Assembly (NCBI GenBank): GCA_028276305.1
Contig: JAPYWO010000120.1
Span: forward strand, 1-5,520
Reading direction: 5' to 3'
Source of the DNA: Candidatus Thermokryptus sp.
GTDB lineage: Bacteria > Bacteroidota > Ignavibacteria > Kryptoniales > Kryptoniaceae
Length of the DNA stretch: 5,520 nt
Shown here: piece by piece, positions 1-5,520 of the stretch
Layout: each line of letters starts with the position of its first letter
How positions within the stretch are numbered: the stretch's first letter is position 1
Position numbers and translations under genes: made by a program
The notes under the pieces: model-generated
Database searches by the model: none
The model's input: the letters and a program-made list of their open reading frames with translations, nothing else
Told to the model about the DNA's origin: nothing

Positions 1-2
1 CC

Positions 3-332
3 ATGGTAACGGAAGAACAGGTATATGAAGCTTTGAGGGAATGCTATGACCCTGAAATTCCGATAAACATTGTTGACTTAGGGCTTGTATATGAGGTCAA
101 GATAATTGATGATTGGGTTGGAGTTAAAATGACATTGACAGCTCCGGGGTGCCCCGCTCACACATTTATAAGTCAGCAAGTTCGCGAGCGACTTCTTCAA
201 ATCCCCGGGGTTAAAGATGCTGATGTTGTAATTGTTTGGGAACCGCGCTGGAACCCAAGCATGATGTCAGAGAAAGCGAGGATGCAACTTTTCGGCGATC
301 TTGGTTTATCATCTGGAGAGGAGGAACAATAA
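3..332 (+). CDS. MIP18/SufT-type (DUF59) iron-sulfur cluster assembly factor
   Basis: The 109-residue product is a small cytoplasmic protein of the MIP18/DUF59 family, whose members (SufT, PaaD-like proteins, eukaryotic CIA2) help assemble or deliver Fe-S clusters. Visible family signatures are the N-terminal DPEIPINIVDLGLVYEV stretch (residues 16-32), the TAPGCPAH block with the conserved cysteine C50, and the C-terminal W-x-P-x-W-N-P-x-M-M-S-E-x-A-R block (79-93). The sequence matches SufT-like stand-alone proteins better than long fusions, and the length is normal for the family. The ATG gives a typical N-terminus (MVTEEQVYEAL), but only two bases precede it, so the ribosome binding site and upstream partners, such as a possible suf operon, cannot be seen. 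Its stop lies 8 bp from the 3' end of the convergent tRNA gene. The family assignment is firm; the exact role (SufT versus general carrier) is inferred. Confidence 0.9.
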   Translation: MVTEEQVYEALRECYDPEIPINIVDLGLVYEVKIIDDWVGVKMTLTAPGCPAHTFISQQVRERLLQIPGVKDADVVIVWEPRWNPSMMSEKARMQLFGDLGLSSGEEEQ

Positions 333-340
333 AGGTTTAG

Positions 341-414
341 CACGCCCGGAGGGACTCGAACCCCCAACCTTCTGGTCCGTAGCCAGACGCTCTATCCAGT
401 TGAGCTACGGGCGC
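341..414 (-). tRNA. tRNA-Arg(ACG)
   Basis: Read on the minus strand, the 74 nt fold into a complete cloverleaf. The acceptor stem GCGCCCG (414-408) pairs with CGGGCGT (348-342), with G-U at the first pair. The D arm is GCTC/GAGC, the anticodon stem is TCTGG/CCAGA (387-383 and 375-371), and the loop is CTACGGA. The T stem GGGGG/CCCTC (one G-U) encloses TTCGAGT. The anticodon at 380-378 is ACG, so it reads CGU and, after A34-to-inosine editing by TadA, also CGC and CGA. The discriminator base is G (341). No CCA follows (CTA on the minus strand), so the CCA tail must be added enzymatically. The D arm and anticodon loop resemble bacterial tRNA-Arg(ACG). Confidence 0.97.
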
Positions 415-503
415 TTTTTCAGTATAAATATAAAAATAAAATTCATTTTTTCAAAGCCATGAGCGAAAGGGGGCGAGAAATAGATAAATTAAACATCGCA
501 AAA
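415..503 (+). promoter_or_regulatory. Probable promoter/leader region of the copA operon
   Basis: No other intergenic space lies upstream of copA, so its promoter is expected in the AT-rich stretch 415-458, shared with the oppositely oriented tRNA, unless transcription continues from the Fe-S gene upstream. TATAAATATAAAAATAAAA (423-441) supplies several -10-like hexamers, but I cannot choose one or find a convincing -35. I see no CopY-type TACAnnTGTA site, no CueR-like spaced palindrome and no GC-rich CsoR-type palindrome. If translation starts at the second ATG (504), the leader runs to 503 and contains a purine-rich AAAGGGGG (465-472), too far from 504 to be a normal ribosome binding site. 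Confidence 0.3.
425..455 (-). promoter_or_regulatory. Putative promoter of the tRNA-Arg gene
   Basis: On the minus strand, upstream of the tRNA, TTTG (455-452) lies 19 nt before TATATTTA (432-425). This resembles the Bacteroidota-type promoter (-33 TTTG, -7 TAnnTTTG) except for the last base. The same bases can be read as a sigma70-like TTGAAA (454-449), 16-nt spacer and TATATT (432-427). Either reading puts the transcription start a few bases before the mature tRNA 5' end at 414, which suits a short-leader tRNA gene. The whole gap is so AT-rich that chance matches are likely; a second hexamer, TATACT (426-421), is also present. This is a pattern-based inference. Confidence 0.35.
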
Positions 504-2924
504 ATGTCAAAGATTGAGATTCCGATTGTTGGTATGACATGCGCAAGCTGTGTCTTGAAGGTACAAAACAACCTCCAAAAACTCCCCGGGGTAAAAAACG
601 CCATCGTAAATCTGGTAACTGAAAAAGCAATGATTGAAATCGCCCCAGATACAGAATTAAACCTTAAAGATGTGATAAAATCGGTGAGAGCAATAGGATA
701 TGATGTTGCGATTCAAAAAATAAGTATACCAGTTGAGGGTTTAGCATCGGCATCAGCTTCAATAGTTGAAAGTTCAATATCAAAGTTAAATGGCATTGTA
801 AATGTAAATATAAACCCAGCAACCGAAAATATAACCGTTGAATTTGTCCCGACGATAATTTCGGTTGAGAATATAAAAAGTGAGATTGAAAAATTTGGGT
901 TCAAAGTTCCGCACCTTGCCGAAGAAGATGTTGAACTTTATGAGGAAATAATCAAAAAGCGTGAATATGAAGACCTGAAAAAGCGATTCATCTTTAGCTC
1001 TATCTTGACCTCTTTAATTCTACTTGACATGTTATCACATTTTTTCCATCATTTTGGTGATAGAACTGTTGTAAACTACATTCTTTTCCTGTTGACCACG
1101 CCTGTAATGTTTTACGGTGGGGGAAAATTCTTCAGGAGTTTTCTTGCTGGAATTCGCCACTTATCTGCTGATATGAACACTTTAATTGCGATTGGAACCG
1201 GTTCTGCGTATTTATATAGCGTCGTTGCGACTTTCATCCCAAGCGTTTTTACTTCAATAGGCAGAACACCGGATGTTTACTATGAGACCTCTGCTGTTAT
1301 AATAACTTTGATTTTACTTGGGCGTCTTCTTGAAGCGAGGGCAAGGGCTCAAACTACAACTGCGATCAAGAAACTCTCATCTCTGCAACCGAAGACGGCA
1401 ACACTTGTAAAAGATGGCGAGGAAATAACCGTTCAGGTTAAAGATATAAAACCGGGCGACATCGTTTTAGTTAAACCCGGCGAAAGAATCCCCGTTGATG
1501 GAATTATAATTGAGGGATTTGCTTCAGTTGATGAATCCGTGATAACGGGTGAAAGCATGCCCGTTGAGAAAAAACCCGGGGACAGTGTGATAGGGTCAAC
1601 GCTAAATAAAGCTGGAAGTTTTAAGTTCAGAGTGACAAATGTTGGCAAGGATACAGTTTTCTCAAAAATAATTCAACTTGTAAAGGATTCACTTGCAAGC
1701 AAACCCCCAATTCAAAAACTTGCCGATAAAGTGGCATCCGTTTTTGTTCCGATAGTAATTTCAATCGCCACTTTATCTTTTATAATCTGGTATCTTCTTG
1801 GATATGGTTTTACTTTTGCGCTGATGAATTTTATCGCCACCTTAATTGTCGCTTGTCCCTGTGCACTCGGGCTTGCCACACCAACTGCAATAGTTGTAGC
1901 AACTGGCAAATCAGCCGAAATGGGAATCTTAATCAAAAACGAAAACGCCCTTGAAATCGCAAACAAAATAAATCTTGTGGTTTTTGATAAAACCGGGACG
2001 ATAACATACGGTAAACCGGAAGTCACAGACATAATAAAACTTGGAAATCTATCTGAGGATGAAATACTTCGCCTTTCCGCATCTGTTGAAAGAAATTCAG
2101 AACATCCACTCGCCGAAGCAATTGTAAGATATGCAAGGGTTAGAAACCTGAAGCTACACGAACCGAAAAACTTTTTCTCTGTCCCTGGTCAAGGCGTCCT
2201 TGCGGATGTTGATTCATCTGAAGTCGCCGTCGGAAACTTGACATTTATGTCAAACCTTGGCATAGATGCGAAAAAATTTGAAAACACGATTGATATTTTA
2301 AGCAATGAAGGTAAAACTCCTGTCTTTATCGCCGTTGATAAAAGAATAGTTGGGATAATTGCAATCGCTGATACAATTAAACATGACGCCAAAGAGACGA
2401 TATTAAACCTCAAAAAACTTGGAATAGATGTAGCAATTCTAACTGGTGACAATTACAAAACAGCAAGGGCAATAGCTAATAAAATTGGAGTTGATAAGGT
2501 TTTCGCCGAGGTTTTGCCCGAACAAAAATCAGAGAAAATAGAAGAACTTAAAAAATCTGGTTATATCGTTGCGATGGTTGGAGATGGTATTAACGACGCA
2601 CCTGCACTTGCCAAGGCAGATGTTGCAATAGCAATTGGTTCAGGCACAGAGGTTGCCTCAGCGACTGCCGATATAATCCTTTTAAAAGATGACATAAAAG
2701 GCGTCTTGCAATTGATAAAAATTTCATCCAAGACATACAAAATTATAAAACAAAATCTTTTCTGGGCTTTCTTTTACAACATCATACTCATACCAATAGC
2801 TGCGGGCGTTCTCTATCCATTCACAGGGCTTCTTCTCAAACCGGTGTTTGCATCGCTTTCAATGTCTTTCAGTTCAATACTTGTGGTTACAAACTCATTG
2901 AGAATTAAAAAAATAAAATTTTGA
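459..2924 (+). CDS. copA: Copper-exporting P1B-1-type ATPase CopA
   Basis: This 821-residue protein is a full-length heavy-metal P-type ATPase of the inner membrane that uses ATP to pump Cu(I) out of the cytoplasm. An N-terminal HMA domain (about 17-85) carries GMTCASC with C28 and C31. A second HMA-like domain (about 86-152) lacks both cysteines (GLASASA, 94-100). Predicted membrane helices lie near 176-195, 204-220, 239-262, 275-292, 424-447 and 450-480, then 763-785 and 788-810. The actuator domain has TGES (363-366), the phosphorylation site is DKTGT (D510), the nucleotide domain has SEHP (H549-P550), and the hinge is GDGINDAP (708-715). Cu(I) specificity is shown by CPC (466-468), Y773-N774 and M802-x-x-S-S. 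The first ATG gives a charged 15-residue extension. ATG 504 (residue 16, MSKIEIPIVGMTC) is an equally good start that fits typical family N-termini; neither has a clear ribosome binding site. A copper chaperone gene follows after 8 nt. Confidence 0.97.
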   Translation: MSERGREIDKLNIAKMSKIEIPIVGMTCASCVLKVQNNLQKLPGVKNAIVNLVTEKAMIEIAPDTELNLKDVIKSVRAIGYDVAIQKISIPVEGLASASASIVESSISKLNGIVNVNINPATENITVEFVPTIISVENIKSEIEKFGFKVPHLAEEDVELYEEIIKKREYEDLKKRFIFSSILTSLILLDMLSHFFHHFGDRTVVNYILFLLTTPVMFYGGGKFFRSFLAGIRHLSADMNTLIAIGTGSAYLYSVVATFIPSVFTSIGRTPDVYYETSAVIITLILLGRLLEARARAQTTTAIKKLSSLQPKTATLVKDGEEITVQVKDIKPGDIVLVKPGERIPVDGIIIEGFASVDESVITGESMPVEKKPGDSVIGSTLNKAGSFKFRVTNVGKDTVFSKIIQLVKDSLASKPPIQKLADKVASVFVPIVISIATLSFIIWYLLGYGFTFALMNFIATLIVACPCALGLATPTAIVVATGKSAEMGILIKNENALEIANKINLVVFDKTGTITYGKPEVTDIIKLGNLSEDEILRLSASVERNSEHPLAEAIVRYARVRNLKLHEPKNFFSVPGQGVLADVDSSEVAVGNLTFMSNLGIDAKKFENTIDILSNEGKTPVFIAVDKRIVGIIAIADTIKHDAKETILNLKKLGIDVAILTGDNYKTARAIANKIGVDKVFAEVLPEQKSEKIEELKKSGYIVAMVGDGINDAPALAKADVAIAIGSGTEVASATADIILLKDDIKGVLQLIKISSKTYKIIKQNLFWAFFYNIILIPIAAGVLYPFTGLLLKPVFASLSMSFSSILVVTNSLRIKKIKF
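744..761 (+). repeat. Imperfect hexamer triplet (Ala-Ser)3 in the second HMA domain of CopA
   Basis: Three in-frame hexamers, GCATCG, GCATCA and GCTTCA, encode Ala-Ser-Ala-Ser-Ala-Ser (residues 96-101), exactly where a functional HMA domain has its T-C-x-x-C metal loop. The cysteine positions of the GMTCASC pattern correspond to S97 and A100. The repeat is short and could be chance, but its position is notable. Confidence 0.6.
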
Positions 2925-2929
2925 GGTGA
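2923..2929 (+). promoter_or_regulatory. Ribosome binding site of the copZ-like gene
   Basis: GAGGTGA overlaps the copA stop codon (TGA 2922-2924) and ends 3 nt before the ATG at 2933. It is the clearest Shine-Dalgarno-like site in the window. Its overlap with the copA stop suggests translational coupling of pump and chaperone, although the spacing is shorter than ideal. Confidence 0.6.
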
Positions 2930-2932
2930 AAA

Positions 2933-3139
2933 ATGAACCGTCTAACTCTCACAATTGAAGGGATGACCTGCCATCATTGTGAAATGACCGTTGAAAAAGC
3001 GGTGAAGCAATTGAAAAATGTTTTATCTGCCAAAGCTGACCATCAAAATAAAACTCTTGAAATTGTATACACAGGCGAGCTTAAAATTGAAGATGTCAAA
3101 CAGAAGGTTGAAGAGGCAGGTTATAAAGTTTTAGGGTAA
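2933..3139 (+). CDS. copZ: CopZ-like copper chaperone (single HMA domain)
   Basis: The 68-residue protein is one heavy-metal-associated domain with the usual beta-alpha-beta-beta-alpha-beta length. It has the metal loop GMTCHHC (residues 10-16, ligands C13 and C16) and the usual end EEAGYKV. Proteins of this kind bind Cu(I) in the cytoplasm and pass it to the N-terminal HMA domain or membrane entry site of CopA. The two histidines between the cysteines differ from the ASC of the CopA domain and could influence metal affinity or pH response; this is inference. The gene begins 8 nt after copA with a ribosome binding site overlapping the copA stop, so the two are almost certainly co-transcribed. 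MerP-type mercury chaperones share the fold, but there is no signal peptide and no mer gene nearby, which favours copper. Confidence 0.93.
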   Translation: MNRLTLTIEGMTCHHCEMTVEKAVKQLKNVLSAKADHQNKTLEIVYTGELKIEDVKQKVEEAGYKVLG

Positions 3140-3159
3140 AATCATATTGTGGAATTTTT

Positions 3160-3804
3160 ATGGGCGATGCGTTTTATCTTGATTTTTTAAAATTTTTCCT
3201 CGCTATTTTATTCGGCGGATTGATCGGACTTGAAAGGGAGCTTAAAGGTAAGCCCGCTGGATTTAGAACCAACATTTTGATTTGTCTTGGCTCAGCTCTT
3301 TACATGATACTTTCAATGAAGATATCCACCGACCCTGGTAGAATTGCTGCTCAAGTTGTAACTGGCATAGGATTTATCGGCGCTGGAACAATAATACAAT
3401 CAAAAGGGACGATAACCGGATTAACAACAGCAGCGACCATATTCGTGGTCGCTGCTGTTGGTCTTGCTATTGGAGCGAATCAATTGTTACTTGCGACTAT
3501 CTTCACATTCCTTGTGCTTTTGGTCCTGACCATCTTAGCTAACATTGAGAAATCGCTCCTTGGCAAATGCAATTTCACTCAGATCCAACTTGAAATCTAC
3601 GACGATAAAGGAAAAGGAAGAGCCGAGCTAATTGAAATTTTATCGGAGCATGAGATAAAACCAAGCCAATATCAACTGAGCGAGGAAAACGGTATTTTAA
3701 AGATAAACCTTTCGTATTGCGATAAACATCCAGCGCATCATCGCTTCTTGACAGAACTTTTAAGAATCCCATACATAAAAGAGATAAAAACAGGGATTAT
3801 ATAA
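3160..3804 (+). CDS. MgtC/SapB family inner-membrane protein
   Basis: The 214-residue protein has about five predicted membrane helices (near 8-26, 36-52, 63-80, 85-104 and 106-128). The MgtC/SapB signatures are GGLIGLERE (19-27), a GFRTNIL block leading to LGSAL (34-47), DPGRIAAQVVTGIGFIGAG (58-76) and TGLTTAATIFVVAAVGLA (86-103). The cytoplasmic tail (about 137-214) has an alternating strand/helix pattern compatible with the ACT-like domain found in MgtC. Salmonella MgtC aids growth at low magnesium and inside macrophages, where it affects the F1Fo ATP synthase. Most relatives have no settled function, so I give no gene symbol. The ATG lies 20 nt after the copZ-like stop with only a weak TGGAA (3150-3154) upstream. 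The spacing implies an operon with copA and copZ. The 3' end overlaps the convergent asparaginase gene by 8 bp. Confidence 0.9.
   Translation: MGDAFYLDFLKFFLAILFGGLIGLERELKGKPAGFRTNILICLGSALYMILSMKISTDPGRIAAQVVTGIGFIGAGTIIQSKGTITGLTTAATIFVVAAVGLAIGANQLLLATIFTFLVLLVLTILANIEKSLLGKCNFTQIQLEIYDDKGKGRAELIEILSEHEIKPSQYQLSEENGILKINLSYCDKHPAHHRFLTELLRIPYIKEIKTGII
3425..3460. repeat. Perfect 15-bp inverted repeat inside the MgtC-family gene
   Basis: CAACAGCAGCGACCA (3425-3439) and its exact reverse complement TGGTCGCTGCTGTTG (3446-3460) flank a 6-nt loop, TATTCG. The RNA would form a stable 15-bp hairpin within codons 89-101 (Thr-Thr-Ala-Ala-Thr-Ile-Phe-Val-Val-Ala-Ala-Val-Gly) of the fourth membrane helix. 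No U-tract follows, so it is not a standard intrinsic terminator. The protein segment is conserved in the family, and its symmetric Ala-Ala pairs partly explain the symmetry, but the complementary codon choices (GCA GCG against GCT GCT) are not required by the protein. Confidence 0.9.
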
Positions 3805-4807
3805 GATTTGGCGCATCAAGGAATTGATTTTTGCCATCTTTATAGAGCGCATACTGGAATCCTTTTCTAAGTCCCATCGCTCCAATTTCTCCCTTCAAAT
3901 TCACAGCGATAAACGCAACTTGGAAATTCGGGTCTTTGTCAATCCATTTTTTGTTAACTTTTAGAACTCTTTTCAATGTCTCTTCAACCGCTTTTTGTGG
4001 GTGCATTCCATTTCTCATATATTCAACGACGAGAAAGCTTCCGCATGTTCTTATAACTGCTTCCCCTACGCCTGTTGAACCCGCTGCACCAACTTCACCA
4101 TCAACATATAATCCCGCTCCAATTATCGGTGAGTCACCGACTCTACCATGGATTTTCCAAGCAAGACCGCTTGTTGTAACTGCACCTGCTACTCTTCCTT
4201 GTTGATCAAGGGCAAGCATTGCGATCGTGTCGTGATTTTCCTCAGGCGAGAGCCAATTATCGTTTTGGCTCATACTTCTCTTCCATTCAAGCCATCTTTT
4301 CCTTGCTTCATCAGTTAAAAGGTCAACCTCGGGGAAGCCCATCATTTTAGCGAACCTATCAGCACCTTCACCAACTATGAAGACATGTTTCGTCAATTCC
4401 ATAACTTTCCTTGCAACTGAAGCAGGGTTTTTACATTTTTGAACGAAAGCAACCGCTCCAGCGTTAAATTGCCAATCCATTATGCAAGCGTCAAGCGTAA
4501 CATGACCACATTCATCCGGAAGCCCCCCATATCCCACGCTCATCACCTTCGGGTCATCTTCAGCAGTTCTCACACCAAGTTCAACGGCATCAAGCGCTGT
4601 TCCACCTTCGGATAAAACCTTCATCCCCATTTCATTTGCTGCTATGCCCTGTCTCCAAGTTGAAATTAAAACTGGACGACTTTGCACTTTCGCTTCAGAT
4701 GTTTCAGCAAATGGGAAAAATTTCAACTTTCTGAAAACCAAAGCCCCTAAGCCGAAAATGACGGAGCTTTTCAAGAATTCCCTTCGTCCAACCATTCTGC
4801 TCACCAT
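3797..4807 (-). CDS. Tat-exported N4-(beta-N-acetylglucosaminyl)-L-asparaginase (glycosylasparaginase)
   Basis: The 336-residue product is an Ntn-hydrolase of the asparaginase-2 family. Glycosylasparaginases cleave the bond between GlcNAc and Asn left after breakdown of N-glycoproteins. The precursor cuts itself before a threonine, here in HDTI (192-195), giving an alpha chain ending at D193 and a beta chain starting with the nucleophile T194 (codon 4228-4226). Residues matching the Flavobacterium enzyme's active site are W51, T212, R222 and D225; GGTALDAVE, SVGYGG, LDACIMD and GRVGDSPIIGAG are also conserved. The N-terminus has a twin-arginine signal (RREFLK, 8-13), a hydrophobic stretch (14-25) and a possible cleavage after SEA (39), so the enzyme should be periplasmic or membrane-anchored. 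ATG 4795 (M5), preceded by GGTGAG, is an alternative start that keeps the signal. The gene lies 20 nt after the endonuclease III gene. Confidence 0.93.
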   Translation of the reverse strand: MVSRMVGRREFLKSSVIFGLGALVFRKLKFFPFAETSEAKVQSRPVLISTWRQGIAANEMGMKVLSEGGTALDAVELGVRTAEDDPKVMSVGYGGLPDECGHVTLDACIMDWQFNAGAVAFVQKCKNPASVARKVMELTKHVFIVGEGADRFAKMMGFPEVDLLTDEARKRWLEWKRSMSQNDNWLSPEENHDTIAMLALDQQGRVAGAVTTSGLAWKIHGRVGDSPIIGAGLYVDGEVGAAGSTGVGEAVIRTCGSFLVVEYMRNGMHPQKAVEETLKRVLKVNKKWIDKDPNFQVAFIAVNLKGEIGAMGLRKGFQYALYKDGKNQFLDAPNLI

Positions 4808-4827
4808 TTTTTGTTTTTCAATTTGTT

Positions 4828-5520
4828 TTATACTTCCTCAAGCAAAATAAACTCCCCTTTTTCAGTTAACTCAAATTTAAAACCCTTCGTCCTATCCTTG
4901 AAAAATTTTTTCTCCTTAAATTCACAAATGTTGTAAATCGGGCAAATCCCACACAATGGATTTCTTGCACGACATATCAAGCGCCCGAACTTTATAAGCC
5001 CAGTGTGAAGCGAATACGCCGAACCACGCGGAACTAAATTTTTAACTGCATGAAATGTCTCATCTGGCGTTTTCGTTCTCACCACACCAACTCTATTGAG
5101 AATTCTATGTATGTGAGTGTCAACGGGGAAAACTTCCCTACCGAAACCAAAAAGTAAAACACAACTTGCGGTCTTCAAACCCACACCTTTAAACCTCGTC
5201 AAAAATTTAATCCCCTCTTCAACCGAAACCTTAGACAGAAAAGATAAATCAAAACCGCCGACTTTTTCATTCAACTCTATTAACAGTTTCTTTATTCTAA
5301 CTGCCTTTTGATGTGCAAGTCCCCCAACTTTGATCGCTTCCTCTATCTGCTTTACATCAGCGTTCATGATATCCTCAAATCGCGGAAACCTGCTCTTCAA
5401 ATTTTCAAAAGCCCTCGCACTGTTCAAATCGTTCGTGTTTTGCGAAAGTATCGTAGCGATTAAAATATCAAGTGGATTGCTCTTTTTATCCCTCCTTGAG
5501 CTGAAAAATTTCTCAATGAC
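4828..5520 (-). CDS. nth: Endonuclease III family DNA glycosylase/AP lyase (5' end outside window)
   Basis: The reading frame stays open to the window edge, giving 230 visible residues. Homology begins upstream of any in-window start, with NPLDILIATILSQNT at visible residues 16-30, so the true start lies beyond 5520. Endonuclease III removes oxidised pyrimidines and nicks abasic sites in base excision repair. The helix-hairpin-helix motif FKGVGLKTA carries the catalytic lysine (visible residue 116, codon 5175-5173). VDTHIHR carries the catalytic aspartate (visible residue 134, codon 5121-5119). A C-x6-C-x2-C-x5-C motif (visible 183, 190, 193, 199) binds the 4Fe-4S cluster. A tail of about 30 residues follows the cluster. 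The SQNTND version of the N-terminal helix resembles endonuclease III-like proteins of many thermophiles and archaea more than the E. coli form, so substrate preference may differ. Confidence 0.93.
   Translation of the reverse strand, partial: VIEKFFSSRRDKKSNPLDILIATILSQNTNDLNSARAFENLKSRFPRFEDIMNADVKQIEEAIKVGGLAHQKAVRIKKLLIELNEKVGGFDLSFLSKVSVEEGIKFLTRFKGVGLKTASCVLLFGFGREVFPVDTHIHRILNRVGVVRTKTPDETFHAVKNLVPRGSAYSLHTGLIKFGRLICRARNPLCGICPIYNICEFKEKKFFKDRTKGFKFELTEKGEFILLEEV

Noticed and set aside
331..345. Possible phage or island attachment site at the tRNA-Arg 3' end
   Set aside because: The sequence next to the tRNA 3' end is the end of a housekeeping gene. No integrase and no duplicated tRNA 3' fragment was seen in the window.
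204..595. Shared CCCCGGGGT-containing segments in the DUF59 gene (near 203-213) and copA (near 583-593)
   Set aside because: Both encode the common turn Pro-Gly-Val-Lys in unrelated proteins; the match is short and best explained by codon use.
713..2452. Four minus-strand open frames of 63-106 codons lying opposite copA (713-904, 1433-1648, 1712-2032, 2189-2452)
   Set aside because: They lie wholly inside the well-supported copA frame, match no family I recognise, and read as antisense shadows of its conserved motifs.
3425..3460. Inverted repeat in the MgtC-family gene as an intrinsic terminator or IS end
   Set aside because: No U-tract follows either arm, the reading frame continues intact through it, and there is no transposase or target duplication.
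3575..3772. Minus-strand open frame of 65 codons opposite the 3' part of the MgtC-family gene
   Set aside because: It is antisense to the conserved cytoplasmic tail, with no ribosome binding site and no recognisable domain.
3936..4850. Plus-strand open frames (3936-4205 and 4644-4850) opposite the glycosylasparaginase gene
   Set aside because: They are shadows of the asparaginase coding strand. The 4644-4850 hydrophobic tail comes from the AT-rich intergenic gap and the antisense of the signal peptide.
5117..5311. Plus-strand open frame of 64 codons opposite endonuclease III
   Set aside because: It lies opposite the catalytic core of a clear DNA glycosylase and shows no family features.
5425..5427. 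TTG at 5427 as the start of the endonuclease III gene
   Set aside because: The frame upstream is open to the window edge and encodes the conserved first helix (NPLDILIATILSQNT), so this TTG is an internal leucine codon.

Overview
The window is AT-rich bacterial chromosome with tightly packed, ordinary housekeeping and stress genes. I see no transposase, integrase, phage gene or CRISPR array. The lineage can only be guessed. A Tat-targeted glycosylasparaginase of the Flavobacterium type, weak or absent Shine-Dalgarno sites at most starts, and a promoter-like TTTG...TAtaTTTa upstream of the tRNA fit the Bacteroidota/FCB group. The Lys- and Ile-rich proteins with many AAA and ATA codons would suit a thermophilic member (an Ignavibacteria- or Kryptonia-like lineage is one possibility). 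This is inference, not a demonstrated assignment.

Layout. (1) 3-332 (+): a MIP18/SufT-type (DUF59) iron-sulfur assembly factor, probably the end of a transcription unit that starts before the window. (2) 341-414 (-): tRNA-Arg(ACG), converging on gene 1 with only 8 bp between them. (3) 415-458: a very AT-rich 44-bp gap that must carry promoters for both the tRNA (-) and the copper genes (+). (4) 459-3804 (+): three closely spaced genes, copA (copper-exporting P1B-1 ATPase), a copZ-like copper chaperone, and an MgtC/SapB-family membrane protein. (5) 3797-5520 (-): an endonuclease III family DNA glycosylase, whose N-terminus lies beyond the right edge, followed 20 nt later by a Tat-exported N4-(beta-N-acetylglucosaminyl)-L-asparaginase. 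The last gene overlaps the MgtC gene tail-to-tail by 8 bp.

How the genes work together. CopZ would carry Cu(I) in the cytoplasm and deliver it to CopA, which expels it. The MgtC-like protein appears to be co-transcribed, but its link to copper is unknown. No copper-sensing regulator or clear operator is visible. The endonuclease III and glycosylasparaginase genes form a likely two-gene unit with no obvious functional connection.

Most unusual points: the second heavy-metal domain of CopA has lost both metal-binding cysteines to an Ala-Ser run; a perfect 15-bp inverted repeat lies inside the mgtC coding sequence; and an MgtC-family gene sits in a copper export operon. I found no convincing previously undescribed system.
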